Positions 7,870 to 17,500 of a DNA stretch of 41,676 nucleotides are shown piece after piece (position 1 is the stretch's first letter; the number at the start of each line of letters is the position of its first letter). The notes below the pieces were generated by a model, which had not been told where the DNA came from, made no database searches, and was given only the letters and a program-made list of their open reading frames with translations. A program made the translations under genes and the position numbers. Source of the DNA: CAZHOV01 sp964534315 (lineage in GTDB: Bacteria > Bacteroidota > Bacteroidia > Chitinophagales > Saprospiraceae). The DNA lies in NCBI GenBank assembly GCA_964534315.1, contig CAZHOV010000027.1, forward strand, positions 1 to 41,676, given 5' to 3'.

Positions 7870-8121
7870 ATGAATATTTCTGTTTTAACACCAGATAATC
7901 CTGTTTTTGAAGGGGAGATTACTTCAGTTAAAGTTCCGGGTGTTTCCGGAGAATTTGAAATATTGAATAATCACGCAGCAATTGTGTCTGCGCTGGAAGA
8001 AGGAAAGGTCCGCATCATCAAATCAGATGGCGATACGATGACTTTCGGTATTCAAAAAGGATTTATCGAAGTATTGAATAATGAGATCTCCTTGTTGGTT
8101 CAAGGAGTTACGGAATTATAG
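7870..8121 (+). CDS. atpC: ATP synthase F1 subunit epsilon (short form)
   Basis: The 83-residue protein covers only the N-terminal beta-sandwich of the epsilon subunit (MNISVLTPDNPVFEGEITSVKVPGVSGEFEILNNHAAIVSAL), which binds gamma and the c-ring in the rotor. The C-terminal two-helix domain that inhibits ATP hydrolysis in many bacteria is absent; short epsilons of this kind occur in Bacteroidota. It lies 87 bp after atpD, with only low-complexity TAAC/ACTA text between, and is probably cotranscribed. Translation ends just before the terminator hairpin. Confidence 0.95.
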   Translation: MNISVLTPDNPVFEGEITSVKVPGVSGEFEILNNHAAIVSALEEGKVRIIKSDGDTMTFGIQKGFIEVLNNEISLLVQGVTEL

Positions 8122-8126
8122 TTTTT

Positions 8127-8182
8127 TTTAAATAAAAAAGAGGGGATGAAGCGTACGCTTCATCCCCTCTTTTTTATTTAAA
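8127..8182. terminator. Bidirectional terminator, atpC / M36 peptidase
   Basis: A perfect 28-bp-arm palindrome centred between 8154 and 8155, with a GC-rich core (GAGGGGATGAAGCG) flanked by A-run and T-run on the two sides. It gives a stem plus U-tract on both strands, so it should stop atpC transcription (+) and M36 peptidase transcription (-). Confidence 0.92.
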
Positions 8183-8194
8183 TCATTTAATTTC

Positions 8195-11100
8195 TCATTT
8201 GACCAAAACATACTTCTTCACCACCGACTGCTCTCCTATCTTGATCTCTACCAAATAGGTACCTGCTTCTCTGTCGCTGATGTCAAAGCGTTCCTGTACT
8301 TGTTGGACAGTGCCGATCTCTTTGAACTGAATAGTCTGCCCGAGAATATTATACAGTTGTACTTCTACCAGCTGCGGACGATCTAACTGAATCATCAGGT
8401 CGAATGTTCCCGAGCCAATATTCGGACGAAGCTGTAGTTGCTCCAAGCCATTTACATTATTTTGATTGACGAGGAATACCTCCAGGTCTTGTTCAGTAGT
8501 AGATTCACAATCTTCAAAACCGACCGTAAGGGTCACCTGGTAATTACCATCATCCGCATAGGTATGCGTCGGATTTTGCTCGGTAGAAGTGGCACCGTCG
8601 CCAAAGTTCCAGCTCCAGGAAGTGGCGTTATTGGATTCATCGGTAAAGTCAAACTCCCGATTACCGTTGTCAATGTAGGAGAAGTTAGCTGTTGGTCCTG
8701 GCAATACAGCTACATCGACCGATTCTTGCGGACTCTTACAACCAATGGGCACTACTTCCCAGTTATAGCAATAGTAATAATAATCCTGAGGTGCAGTGGT
8801 AGCAGAAGACCCTGTCAAGGTGACCAAACCGTTGATCTCATAAGGGTACTGGGCGCCATTCTCATTTCGGTATAGGTTGATAGAGGTTCCTCCGAGTTGG
8901 TAGGTACCTGATTGTTCCACCTCTAAGTTGAGCAAGACCGTACTAGGTCCGGCAGGTACGTTAATCTCTACAGATTTCAGAATCGTTTGATTTTCATCAA
9001 AGAGGCTGATGGTCCGGGGTCCGGCATTACCGGCATCCACCCAAACAGAACGAATGATAACCGGCTGATGTGCTTCAAAAAGGACAGTACCCGTGAAGCC
9101 CGTATTATGATATCCACCTGCTCCAATCGAATTGTCAGCAGGACCTACATTTTCTGAAGTACCATCCGAGTCGATACCAGCTACCTGGTACGTGGTTGGA
9201 TTATTTAAAGCAGGAGTAATAAAAGGATTACCAATATGCACAATCTCATCTCCTTCATACCAAATATACCCGTTACTACCTGAGGCCTCCAATGACGCTT
9301 CATTACCCTGGCAAACCGTAACATCATCAGCAGTAGGAGCATCGATAAAATCGACAGTCACCTCCAATGTAGAGGTATCGGCACCCAGAGGATTTGTAAT
9401 GATCAAGGTAACGGTGTAGGTCCCTTCTTCAGCATAAGTATGGGTCGGATTGATAGCAGAAGAAGTGGTGCCGTCGCCAAAGTCCCAATCCCAGAAATGA
9501 GGTTGTTCAGAATTATCGGAAAACTGGAAGTAGCCACTGCAATTGACAACATCCCCATCGACTCCAAAAGCAGCAGTTGGAGGAGCCGTGACCGGTGTGC
9601 AAAACGGAGGCAGGTCAAAGGCTTCAACACCATCACTGCGACTACCGGAAGATCCCTGATCTGCACTGAATCCAAGTCCTCTATTGGCGAAAGCTTCCCA
9701 GATTAAACATCGATTAGCTCCACCGTAAAAAACTTCGTCGGCCTGCAGAATAGCATCTCTTCCGTCTACAAAGCCCGGATCACATGGCTGTAGACGCATT
9801 CCTTCCAATACTAATTTCATGGCGATATTATTCCCACCTGTTCCAAAATAAAAATCATCATCAAAACCATACTCATCGATTAACGCCCAGGTCATATCCC
9901 AAAGCATGGTGCACCAGACAAAGCCTACTCCGTGCGGTACGGAAATATTACCGTCAGGGACATTACCATAAGTGTAATCATTGATCGCAAAGTCCGTGGA
10001 ATATGGCGCCGGGCGAATACCTCCTCCGTTGGTAGGCTGGGCTATTGCAAAAGTACCGATACCACGAATATCTGTTCCCGCATCATCGGGTTCGATGGTC
10101 ATGATCAGTCCCCAGAAATCACTCCAGCCTTCTCCCATTTGTTCTTCTCCAAACAGGCAACCCGCAGCACTAGGTCCTCCTGTCAGTCTGTTGGATACAC
10201 CATGCGCATATTCGTGCGCGATGATACCATTGTCGAAGTCACCGTCTAAGAAATCCGGACCTCCGCTAGCATCGCCTTCTAAGGTTACCACTACTCCATT
10301 ATCCAACTGTGCTTTAATGACATCACAGTCTGCTTGGCTAATCATAACGGAAGGAATATTGACAGCACCGGTACCTCCCATGGTTATGGGCGCTCCAGGA
10401 ACATTATTGCACATAATCGCCGCAATTGCTCCCGCATCCTCTGCATTTCCTACCTTTTCAACAAACGTGCAATCCCCCCGGTCAATGAGGGCAATCTTAC
10501 CATCGACCACATTTCCATTGACAAGCGCCTGACAACCTTCTGTCGGAGCTGCTGAACCGTCATCAACCAAGACCACATCTTCAGTGATTGTTGAAGAAAC
10601 AGACGGACCAAAGGATGCGGGTTCGGCGAAATAATCCCCTGCAATACTGCCGGGTTCATCAACGGTCAGGGTGACGGTTCCTCCCCCGGAATTGGGATTG
10701 CTCCATAAATACATTTGCATTCGACCATTACCACCATCCGGAGGGGTTGCAAAATTCGCATTATTCAATCCTCCGCCATCCTGGGCTTCCGCATTGACAT
10801 GATCTCCCCCTTCTCCGCCATTCCCATAGTTATTGGCCTGGAAATTCCCGGAAGGCTCATCAAAGCCATACTGGTACCAGACATCGTGAATGATATTATT
10901 CCAGTAGAATAAATTGACTACCGCGGCATCGCGAACTTCCGCTGCATTAGCCGCGTCGTCGTAAAAGAAATCAAACTCCAGATCAGCCCCACCGTCTGGC
11001 TCATCTCCCGACGATTGATTGATATCATTAATATCCAGATAGGCATGCACATTATTACCCCTGGTAATAGTAAATTCTGCACCGTCTTCACCATTCGTAT

Positions 11101-11965
11101 CATGCCAACCAAAAGGCGAAGCCGTATCATCAGCAGGATCAACAACGATCGACCGGTCACCATGCGAAGGGCTTTCAACAGGCATAGCGAAAACGTTATA
11201 ACTGTTTGGCACAACCGTTGAACCAGCCACGTTTGGATGGTGATGGCCATGCTCCATACAGGTAGAAAAAGAACGGCTATCATAGCCAAGATTATCATCA
11301 CCTGAAGCTAAAGTCGGAGAACCAAAGCTACAATGAATGACCATGTCATTTTGGGAAAGAATCGTTCCATCCTTAGCATCTATCTTCATATTCCAATAGT
11401 GTTCTGCATCTTTTTCATACCAGATCACCTCCCAACTGAGCACTAATCCTTCATCCCCCTTTTCAACGTAGGTCAAACTTGCTGTGATGGGCTCCAGCGC
11501 TAAATCTCTATTCGCAAAAGTCGTTTTTTGATCCGGAGTTGAAGCTTGCTCCTGCACCGTCAGGGTATTTGGCACTTGTATTGAAAGGTGTTGAGCCGCC
11601 TTTTTTACGGCTTCTTCAGCAGTCAGCACTGGCTGGGTGAGATTAGCTTTTTGCTTCAAATTGGCAATAAAGCGTACATTTGAATGGACAATCTCGCCAG
11701 TCGCAGCTAAGTGAATATTTGCACGTCCTTTATCTACCGGTATGCCACTGTAGGTTTGTTTCAGATAATAATTGATCAACTTACCATCGCGGGTAGCATA
11801 ATGGTCTGTGATAAGGTATTGAGCAATATCGCTTTCTTGCAATTGAGGGTTGCTTTGATGCGCTTTTAAAAACTGATCGATGGTAGCTGTATTATGCTGT
11901 GCGACAACGGAAGTGACCGTTCCTAAAAGAAATAGAAAAAAGAGATTGGGTATTATCCTTCTCAT
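8195..11965 (-). CDS. Secreted M36 (fungalysin-type) metallopeptidase, T9SS type A cargo
   Basis: This 1256-residue secreted zinc protease probably cleaves proteins outside the cell. A signal peptide ends near SVVAQ (residues 18-22). A fungalysin/thermolysin-type propeptide (FTP/PepSY-like) runs to about 215. The catalytic domain contains HEYAHG near 583 (HExxH zinc site) and GEGWSD near 611, which supplies the third zinc ligand, as in family M36. A protease-associated (PA) domain is inserted at about 470-565. Two PKD domains follow (about 800-870 and 1090-1150; both have WxWDFGDG or WSWNFGDG). The last roughly 75 residues are a T9SS type A sorting domain ending in KKYVLVK. A possible -7 element lies 75 bp upstream. 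The gene is convergent with atpC. All active-site residues that can be read are present. Confidence 0.94.
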   Translation of the reverse strand: MRRIIPNLFFLFLLGTVTSVVAQHNTATIDQFLKAHQSNPQLQESDIAQYLITDHYATRDGKLINYYLKQTYSGIPVDKGRANIHLAATGEIVHSNVRFIANLKQKANLTQPVLTAEEAVKKAAQHLSIQVPNTLTVQEQASTPDQKTTFANRDLALEPITASLTYVEKGDEGLVLSWEVIWYEKDAEHYWNMKIDAKDGTILSQNDMVIHCSFGSPTLASGDDNLGYDSRSFSTCMEHGHHHPNVAGSTVVPNSYNVFAMPVESPSHGDRSIVVDPADDTASPFGWHDTNGEDGAEFTITRGNNVHAYLDINDINQSSGDEPDGGADLEFDFFYDDAANAAEVRDAAVVNLFYWNNIIHDVWYQYGFDEPSGNFQANNYGNGGEGGDHVNAEAQDGGGLNNANFATPPDGGNGRMQMYLWSNPNSGGGTVTLTVDEPGSIAGDYFAEPASFGPSVSSTITEDVVLVDDGSAAPTEGCQALVNGNVVDGKIALIDRGDCTFVEKVGNAEDAGAIAAIMCNNVPGAPITMGGTGAVNIPSVMISQADCDVIKAQLDNGVVVTLEGDASGGPDFLDGDFDNGIIAHEYAHGVSNRLTGGPSAAGCLFGEEQMGEGWSDFWGLIMTIEPDDAGTDIRGIGTFAIAQPTNGGGIRPAPYSTDFAINDYTYGNVPDGNISVPHGVGFVWCTMLWDMTWALIDEYGFDDDFYFGTGGNNIAMKLVLEGMRLQPCDPGFVDGRDAILQADEVFYGGANRCLIWEAFANRGLGFSADQGSSGSRSDGVEAFDLPPFCTPVTAPPTAAFGVDGDVVNCSGYFQFSDNSEQPHFWDWDFGDGTTSSAINPTHTYAEEGTYTVTLIITNPLGADTSTLEVTVDFIDAPTADDVTVCQGNEASLEASGSNGYIWYEGDEIVHIGNPFITPALNNPTTYQVAGIDSDGTSENVGPADNSIGAGGYHNTGFTGTVLFEAHQPVIIRSVWVDAGNAGPRTISLFDENQTILKSVEINVPAGPSTVLLNLEVEQSGTYQLGGTSINLYRNENGAQYPYEINGLVTLTGSSATTAPQDYYYYCYNWEVVPIGCKSPQESVDVAVLPGPTANFSYIDNGNREFDFTDESNNATSWSWNFGDGATSTEQNPTHTYADDGNYQVTLTVGFEDCESTTEQDLEVFLVNQNNVNGLEQLQLRPNIGSGTFDLMIQLDRPQLVEVQLYNILGQTIQFKEIGTVQQVQERFDISDREAGTYLVEIKIGEQSVVKKYVLVK

Positions 11966-12039
11966 GTGTGCAGGTTTGAATGATTAGTAAAATAGAGTAA
12001 GTGGTCAGAAACCAGTAGATTTAGCAAAATAAAAGTAGG

Positions 12040-12047
12040 CAAAGTTA
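12040..12047 (-). promoter_or_regulatory. Putative -7 element upstream of the M36 peptidase
   Basis: On the minus strand this reads TAACTTTG, an exact TAnnTTTG match, 75 bp before the start codon at 11965. No good TTTG -33 box lies 17-21 bp further upstream, so the call rests on one element. Confidence 0.4.
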
Positions 12048-12145
12048 ACATTTCCTCAAAAATAATTTGCTTTTACTTTTGTCAGCAAAAACCATTTGGA
12101 CGAAAAGAAAACATGGAGAGGGATAACAGGGGCGGTTTTTCTCTT

Positions 12146-12166
12146 TTGGGTGTCTCCCAACACTTT
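12146..12166 (+). terminator. Terminator-like hairpin in the 11966-12339 intergenic region
   Basis: TTGGG-TGTCT-CCCAA followed by CACTTTTTT on the + strand. It sits between divergent genes, so no upstream gene needs it; it could attenuate the phosphatase leader or be chance. The rest of 11966-12339 holds the M36 -7 element, a palindrome AAATAGCTATTT near 12190 and an inverted repeat around CTCAAA/TTTGAG near 12245. No gene is supported there. Confidence 0.3.
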
Positions 12167-12339
12167 TTTCAAATGTTTTAAGCCACCAAATAGCTATTTT
12201 TTGGCATTCGCCCGAAATCAAAACCCTCTTGGGGGGCGGCTCAAATAGTTTTGAGCTAGCCCAATCGAAAACTTTTTTTATCTTAAGTTCTTTCATAAAT
12301 AAGAATTGATTTTTATAATCGCCCAAAGAAAACCCAAGC

Positions 12340-13020
12340 ATGCAAAAATTTGCGATCTCAGACATCCATGGTTGTTCGAAGAGCTTTGAAGCGCTTTTGA
12401 GAAAGATCAATTTTTCGAAAGAAGATGAGCTTTTTTTGTTAGGCGATTATATTGACCGCGGACCAGATTCTAAAGGCGTTTTTGATCTCATTTTTCAACT
12501 ACAGGAAGAAGGCTACCAGCTGCATTGTTTGCGGGGGAATCATGAACAATTGTTCCTTCGAGCTTTGACGGACGGCTTAGATGCAGAAGAAAAATGGATC
12601 ATCGGAGGGGGCAATACGGTACTGACCAGTTTTGGGGTCGATAATCCTGACAAAGTACCCAAAACCTACCGCTCTTTTATCAAAAACTTGTTGTACTATG
12701 CCGAAACCGATGGCTACATCCTGGTACACGCTGGTTTGAACTTCAATCATCCCACCTCCCCTTTTGAAGATACAGAAGCGCTCCTGTGGATACGCAATTG
12801 GTACAAAAATATCAACCGGGAATGGTTAGGAGATCGTATCATCGTCCATGGACACACGCCACTTATGCAAGAGAGCATTATTAAACAGCTTGACAACCTG
12901 GACGAAGTACCTGTAGTCGATATTGACAACGGCTGCGTATACCAGGTAGATGGCTACCGCCATCTTTGCGCTTTTGAGCTTACCACGAAAACTTTATTTT
13001 TCCAGCCGAATATTGATTGA
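12340..13020 (+). CDS. PPP-family metallophosphatase (serine/threonine phosphatase-like)
   Basis: A 226-residue phosphatase of the PPP type. All metal-binding motifs are present: SDIHGC (7-12), GDYIDRGPDS (35-44), RGNHE (68-72) and HGHT (170-173). The bimetal centre hydrolyses phosphate esters. Bacterial members act on phosphoserine/threonine/tyrosine proteins or on small molecules, including diadenosine polyphosphates in related ApaH enzymes, so the substrate is open. The length is normal for bacterial PrpA-type enzymes. There is no signal peptide, so it is cytoplasmic. The ATG at 12340 is directly before the first motif. It is not obviously in an operon: the upstream gene is divergent and 333 bp separate it from the next gene. 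Confidence 0.9.
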   Translation: MQKFAISDIHGCSKSFEALLRKINFSKEDELFLLGDYIDRGPDSKGVFDLIFQLQEEGYQLHCLRGNHEQLFLRALTDGLDAEEKWIIGGGNTVLTSFGVDNPDKVPKTYRSFIKNLLYYAETDGYILVHAGLNFNHPTSPFEDTEALLWIRNWYKNINREWLGDRIIVHGHTPLMQESIIKQLDNLDEVPVVDIDNGCVYQVDGYRHLCAFELTTKTLFFQPNID

Positions 13021-13146
13021 ACCCATCTAATAAAAAAGCCATATCCAGCTTGTGGACATGGCAGTTACGCAATCAAAAAAACATCAAAACCAAATATTTT
13101 AAAACTGTTGTTGGATTCTATTCATGATCCTCTTGAAATTGGTTTT

Positions 13147-13210
13147 GGTAAAAGGGTCATTTGGTATTTTGGTACACTTGATTTAGATCATAAACCAAGT
13201 GTCCTTTACC
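13147..13210. repeat. Nested inverted repeats in the 13021-13353 intergenic region
   Basis: An outer pair GGTAAAAGG / CCTTTACC encloses an inner pair ACACTTG (13174-13180) / CAAGTGT (13196-13202), giving a folded element of about 64 nt. The 13-mer TGTCCTTTACCAT at its right end recurs in another hairpin near 31314-31326. A weaker hairpin (GCCATATCCA / TGGACATGGC) lies just after the phosphatase stop. No gene is seen in this 333-bp stretch. Confidence 0.45.
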
Positions 13211-13286
13211 ATTAATGTGGTGAGATTGGAAAACGTAACATGGTTTTATTAAAAAATTGATAAAAGAGGTAAAATGAGAAATTCCA

Positions 13287-13330
13287 CTACTAAACTATGA
13301 AAATTTAGCTAAATTTTCATAGTTTAGTAG
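13287..13330. promoter_or_regulatory. 44-bp perfect palindrome before the AAA ATPase gene
   Basis: Positions 13287-13308 are the exact reverse complement of 13309-13330; each arm starts CTACTAAACTATGAAAATTT and the centre is AGCT. It ends 23 bp before the ATPase ATG at 13354. The position suggests an operator for the downstream gene (or a cruciform/RNA hairpin in its leader). There is no GC-rich stem, so a terminator role is unlikely. Confidence 0.65.
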
Positions 13331-13353
13331 CAAAAAAAATAAATATCCCGGAT

Positions 13354-14478
13354 ATGGTAGAAAGGAATCTTGAAAAAATAATTTCGAATTGGTTATTCAG
13401 GAATAAAATCTTAATCATCTATGGTGCACGGCAGGTGGGTAAAACAACACTTGCAAAACAATTCTTAAAAAAACATGGAAGCTTAAAAGGGTATTACAAT
13501 TGTGAACTCCCCTCCATAAGAAGTGTACTCGAAAGCAAGGAGCCTTCTATACTAAGCAAGGAGTTTGGAGACCAAAAATTGATCGTACTCGATGAAGCCC
13601 AATACATTCCGGAAATTGGACGGATTTTGAAAATTATTGCAGACCACCTAGAAGGTGTACAGGTTATTGCTACCGGTTCTTCCAGCTTTGATTTAGCTCA
13701 ACACACGAGTGAAGCATTAACAGGCAGAGCGTTAAATTTCACCTTATACCCATTTTCGTATCAGGAGTTGGGCCAAATTTTTAGATATTCCGAACGCAAG
13801 GCACTTTTAGAAAACTTCCTATTATTCGGTATGTATCCTGAAATTGTGACAGCGAAAAAAGAAGAAGCTAAAACGTTACTAAACGACTTGACTTCCAGGT
13901 ATCTTTACAAAGACATCTTCATGTTTGAAAATATTTGAAAAGCGGATGTTATTCAAAAACTTCTACAACTGTTAGCTTTTCAAATCGGAAATGAAGTTTC
14001 TTACCATGAATTAGCGAATACGCTTAAGGTTAATGAGAATACAGTGGTCAGATACATCGATCTATTAGAAAAAGCATTTGTGATTTTCAGACTATCTCCC
14101 TTTAGCCGAAATCTTCGGAAAGAAATTATAAAAAAAAAGAAGATCTATTTTTACGATGTCGGCGTCAGAAATAGCATTATTCAACAATTCCAACCAATAG
14201 AATTCAGAGCAGAAAAAGGTGCGCTTTGGGAAAATTTTTTAATTGCTGAACGGATGAAGTATTTGCATGCAAATCAGCTAAGTCCAAAACAATATTTTTG
14301 GAGAACGCATGACAAACAGGAAATCGATTACCTTGAGGAAGCGGATGGCAAGCTACACGCTTTCGAATTCAAATGGTCTATAAAAAAGCGAAAGGTGCCT
14401 CCGGCATTTGCGAAGGCGTATCCAGGAGCTAAAATGGAATGGATTGATAAGGATAATGTTGAGGGGTTTTTAGAATAA
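13354..14478 (+). pseudogene. AAA ATPase with DUF4143 domain, interrupted by one in-frame stop
   Basis: The reading frame is continuous from 13354 to 14478 except for TGA at 13936-13938. The first part (194 residues) has the AAA domain of the COG1373 type: Walker A GARQVGKTTLA (about 21-31), Walker B LIVLDEAQYIPEIG (about 74-87) and sensor ATGSSSFDL. After the stop the same frame continues through a winged-helix-like stretch (NTLKVNENTVVRYIDLLEKAFVIFRLSPF) into the DUF4143 C-terminus with the nuclease-like EIDYLEE and FEFKWS motifs. A single base change (for example CGA or AGA to TGA) explains the break. These widespread ATPases have no settled function. Residue-level conservation on both sides suggests recent inactivation, a sequencing error or readthrough. 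A 44-bp palindrome precedes the gene. Confidence 0.85.
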
Positions 14479-14479
14479 A

Positions 14480-14511
14480 AAGAGGTTGGCTCTACACTGA
14501 ACCAACCCCTT
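14480..14511 (-). terminator. Terminator of the TonB-dependent receptor gene
   Basis: AAGAGGTTGG (14480-14489) pairs with CCAACCCCTT (14502-14511) in 9 of 10 positions. On the minus strand the stem is followed by TCTTTTTATT, a U-tract, placing it 45 bp after the receptor stop. It may also end the ATPase transcript (+). Confidence 0.7.
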
Positions 14512-14555
14512 AAAAAAATTATGAATTGAACAAAGCTTTTACAAAAGCAGTGTTA

Positions 14556-17500
14556 TTAGTTGAATAAGTAACGAACTCCCACACGCATTCTCCAACGAGA
14601 AGAAAAGTCTGCGATGTTAAATGATTCCTTACCTAATTCATCCTCGCGGTACGTATAAGTTGGCGTATTACCATCGAATCCTTCGAACGTTAAGAATTCG
14701 TAGTAGTTGAAGCTCCCAGGAACATCGTAACGTACACCCAAATCATTACTAACCAGATTAAGGAAGTTGAAAACATCCAGAGAAAGTTGGATACGGTGTG
14801 TGTTCTGACCGATCTTTAAACCAAGATCCTGGCGAACAGCAAGATCAAGGATAGAACGGAAAGGTGCAAAGTTGCTATTTTTCTCAGCATAGTCACCTCT
14901 TCTTTCACTTAATTCCGGATCGTCTTCGATGAAGGCATTAAGGTTTTCCCACTGCTCTTCAGCGGAAAGGGTCACATTGCCATCATCATCGGTAAGATCA
15001 ACTAAGACGATATCGCTCTGATCTGCAGGAACATAGATCAATGAACGGTTACGGCTGGTAGAACCTGTTTCGTTGTTGAAGTTACGAGCAGGTCTTCCGG
15101 CTACCACATATGAATATGGCTGTCCAGACTGACCATCGTAGAATAAAGAGATCGTCGTTGCATTTAAGCCATTCTTAGACCAGTTGTAGGTGAAGTTAGC
15201 TCCCCCCACAACACGGTGTCCGATCGCGAAATCAGAACGTCCGAATACTGGATTGTTTCTACCGTTGAAGTTCACCTGACCTCTCCACTGAGAAGAGTTC
15301 TGAGAAGAAGTACCTTCATTAACAGCATAGGCATCGCCATAAGTGTAGGCAAGAGAAAGGTTCAACAATGCTCTGTTATTAAAGTTGAAGTTTCTGGCCA
15401 AAGAAGCGGTGATGGTGTAGGTGTATCCTTCATCTGTGTTATCTCCTACATAAACAGCACGGTAAGTATCGTCAATACTTTCTCTCTGGTAAAGATTTCT
15501 GGTATCGCCGGTTCCGTCAAATTGCTCGACACCGGTATTATCATTGTTAATATTAGTATAGACAACATTATTCAATGTCTTCGTATAGATACCTTCTAAC
15601 GTAGCCTGGATATTACCAGGAAGTACATAATCAACCGCAAGATTTCCTCTGAATACCTGAGGGTATTTGAAGTCTTCTACAAACAAGTTGATATCACCTG
15701 ACGGGATAGAAAAATCAGGGTTTTCATACTGATTTTGGTAGTCGGGAATGAAGTTAACCGTTCCGATATCATCCTGGTCTACCGCACCTTGCGTAAGACC
15801 GTTCGCAAAGAACATGGCACCTGGCCATACAAATGGAATACGGCTGGTAAAGATACCCACGCCACCTCGTACGATGAACGACTGATCTTCCTTTACGTCA
15901 TAGTTGAACCCTAAACGCGGAGACCACATCAACTGCGCGTCAGGAGCCTGACCTGCCTGTACGCGGTTAGCAACATCATATTGCTCTTGCATCTTAGGAA
16001 GGGCTTGTTCATTAAAGTAAGTGTCTTCCTCAGGATCAGAAGTAATGTTTGGTATATCCAATCGGATACCTCCCGTCAATGTCAACTTAGGAGTAACACG
16101 GAATTCATCCTGTACATAAAATCCAAGTTGCATGGCGTTGAAATCGGCAGCAGCAGCAGAACCGTCACCGGTAAAATCATCTACCAGTGAGTAGTTACGT
16201 CCATATTCAACAGCAGGAGCGCCATTCAAGAAATCATCCAAACTATCGAATTCATAAGCACCATAGTTTTCTGGAATAAACAGGTTGTATATGCTGTAGA
16301 ACTCATTGTGCGTACCTACAGTGATCGTATGCTTACCCTTGAAAATTTTGAAGTTGTTGGTCAAGGTGAAAATATCCTGATCCAACTGGTTAGCCGTGGA
16401 GAATCGCTCAGAACCTAACCGGATGGTTCCGGCACCGTCATCAATAGTTACATAAGGGAAGTCACCTCCAATCGGGTCACGGTCGTCACGTACAGATGTG
16501 AATCCAATAATTAGGTTGTTTGAAAACTTCTGACCGAACGTAGAGTTCAATTCCACTGCAGAAGAGTTGGTAACACTAGGGAAAAACACCCCATTATTAG
16601 AAAAGTTAATATTGTTCGGATTACCGCTATTTCGATTTACTTCTTCTGCACTAGTGTATTGATGACGTAAAGTCAACCGATGCTCTTCGCTAAGGTTGAT
16701 ATCTAATTTTCCAAAGAAGCTTAAACCATTCAATTCGTCCTTTACATCACCAAATGTACCGGGATCATAACCGTATCGGTTTTGAAGTTGACTTCTTAAA
16801 CCTTCAAGATCTGAAATAGACGAATTTCCTTCGTAGGTATTTACGTCAAATGGCTGAGGCGTTTCGTCATCTCTGATCTCTGCATTCACAAAGAAAAACA
16901 CCTTATCCTTGATAATCGGACCACCCAAAGAAACACCATAAAGGTTTTCCGTAAATGGTTCTACTTCCTGGCCTTCAGCGTCCGGATCGTTCTCCTGGAT
17001 ACGATCTAATAGTTTTCCATTGGTTTTACCTACCAAATTCTCATTTCTGTTGAAAAAGTAAGCTGTACCTCTAAATTGATTCGTACCAGACTTTGTAACC
17101 GCGTTGATTCCGCCACCTGCAAAACCACCTAAGGTTACATCGTATGGAGAAAGCACCACCTGAAACTGATCGATGATATCAATAGAAAAAGGCGCAATCC
17201 CTGTCTGACCACCATTCGTACCAGAAGAAGCCAAACCAAATACATCGTTGTTTACCGCACCATCAATATAAATGGCATTGTAACGATTGTTGACACCGGC
17301 AATTGAAATACCTCCAGTAGTGGTAGACACCTGAGGAGTCAAACGCACATAATCTTCGATGTTACGATTAAGTGTAGGCATCTCTTCAATGGCCTGAGTA
17401 GAAATCTGCGTACTCGCTCCTGAGTTCGTACCCGCCGTACCCTGACGAGATAATACTTCGAAGGTTTGTAGTTCGGTATCTGAAGACTCTAACGTAAAGT

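Noticed and set aside
9981..10532. 183-codon + strand frame inside the M36 peptidase gene
   Set aside because: Shadow of a clearly coding gene on the other strand.
12045..12410. 121-codon frame on the minus strand upstream of and overlapping the phosphatase
   Set aside because: It overlaps the start of a clear PPP-family gene on the other strand, has no recognisable domain and contains hairpin DNA.
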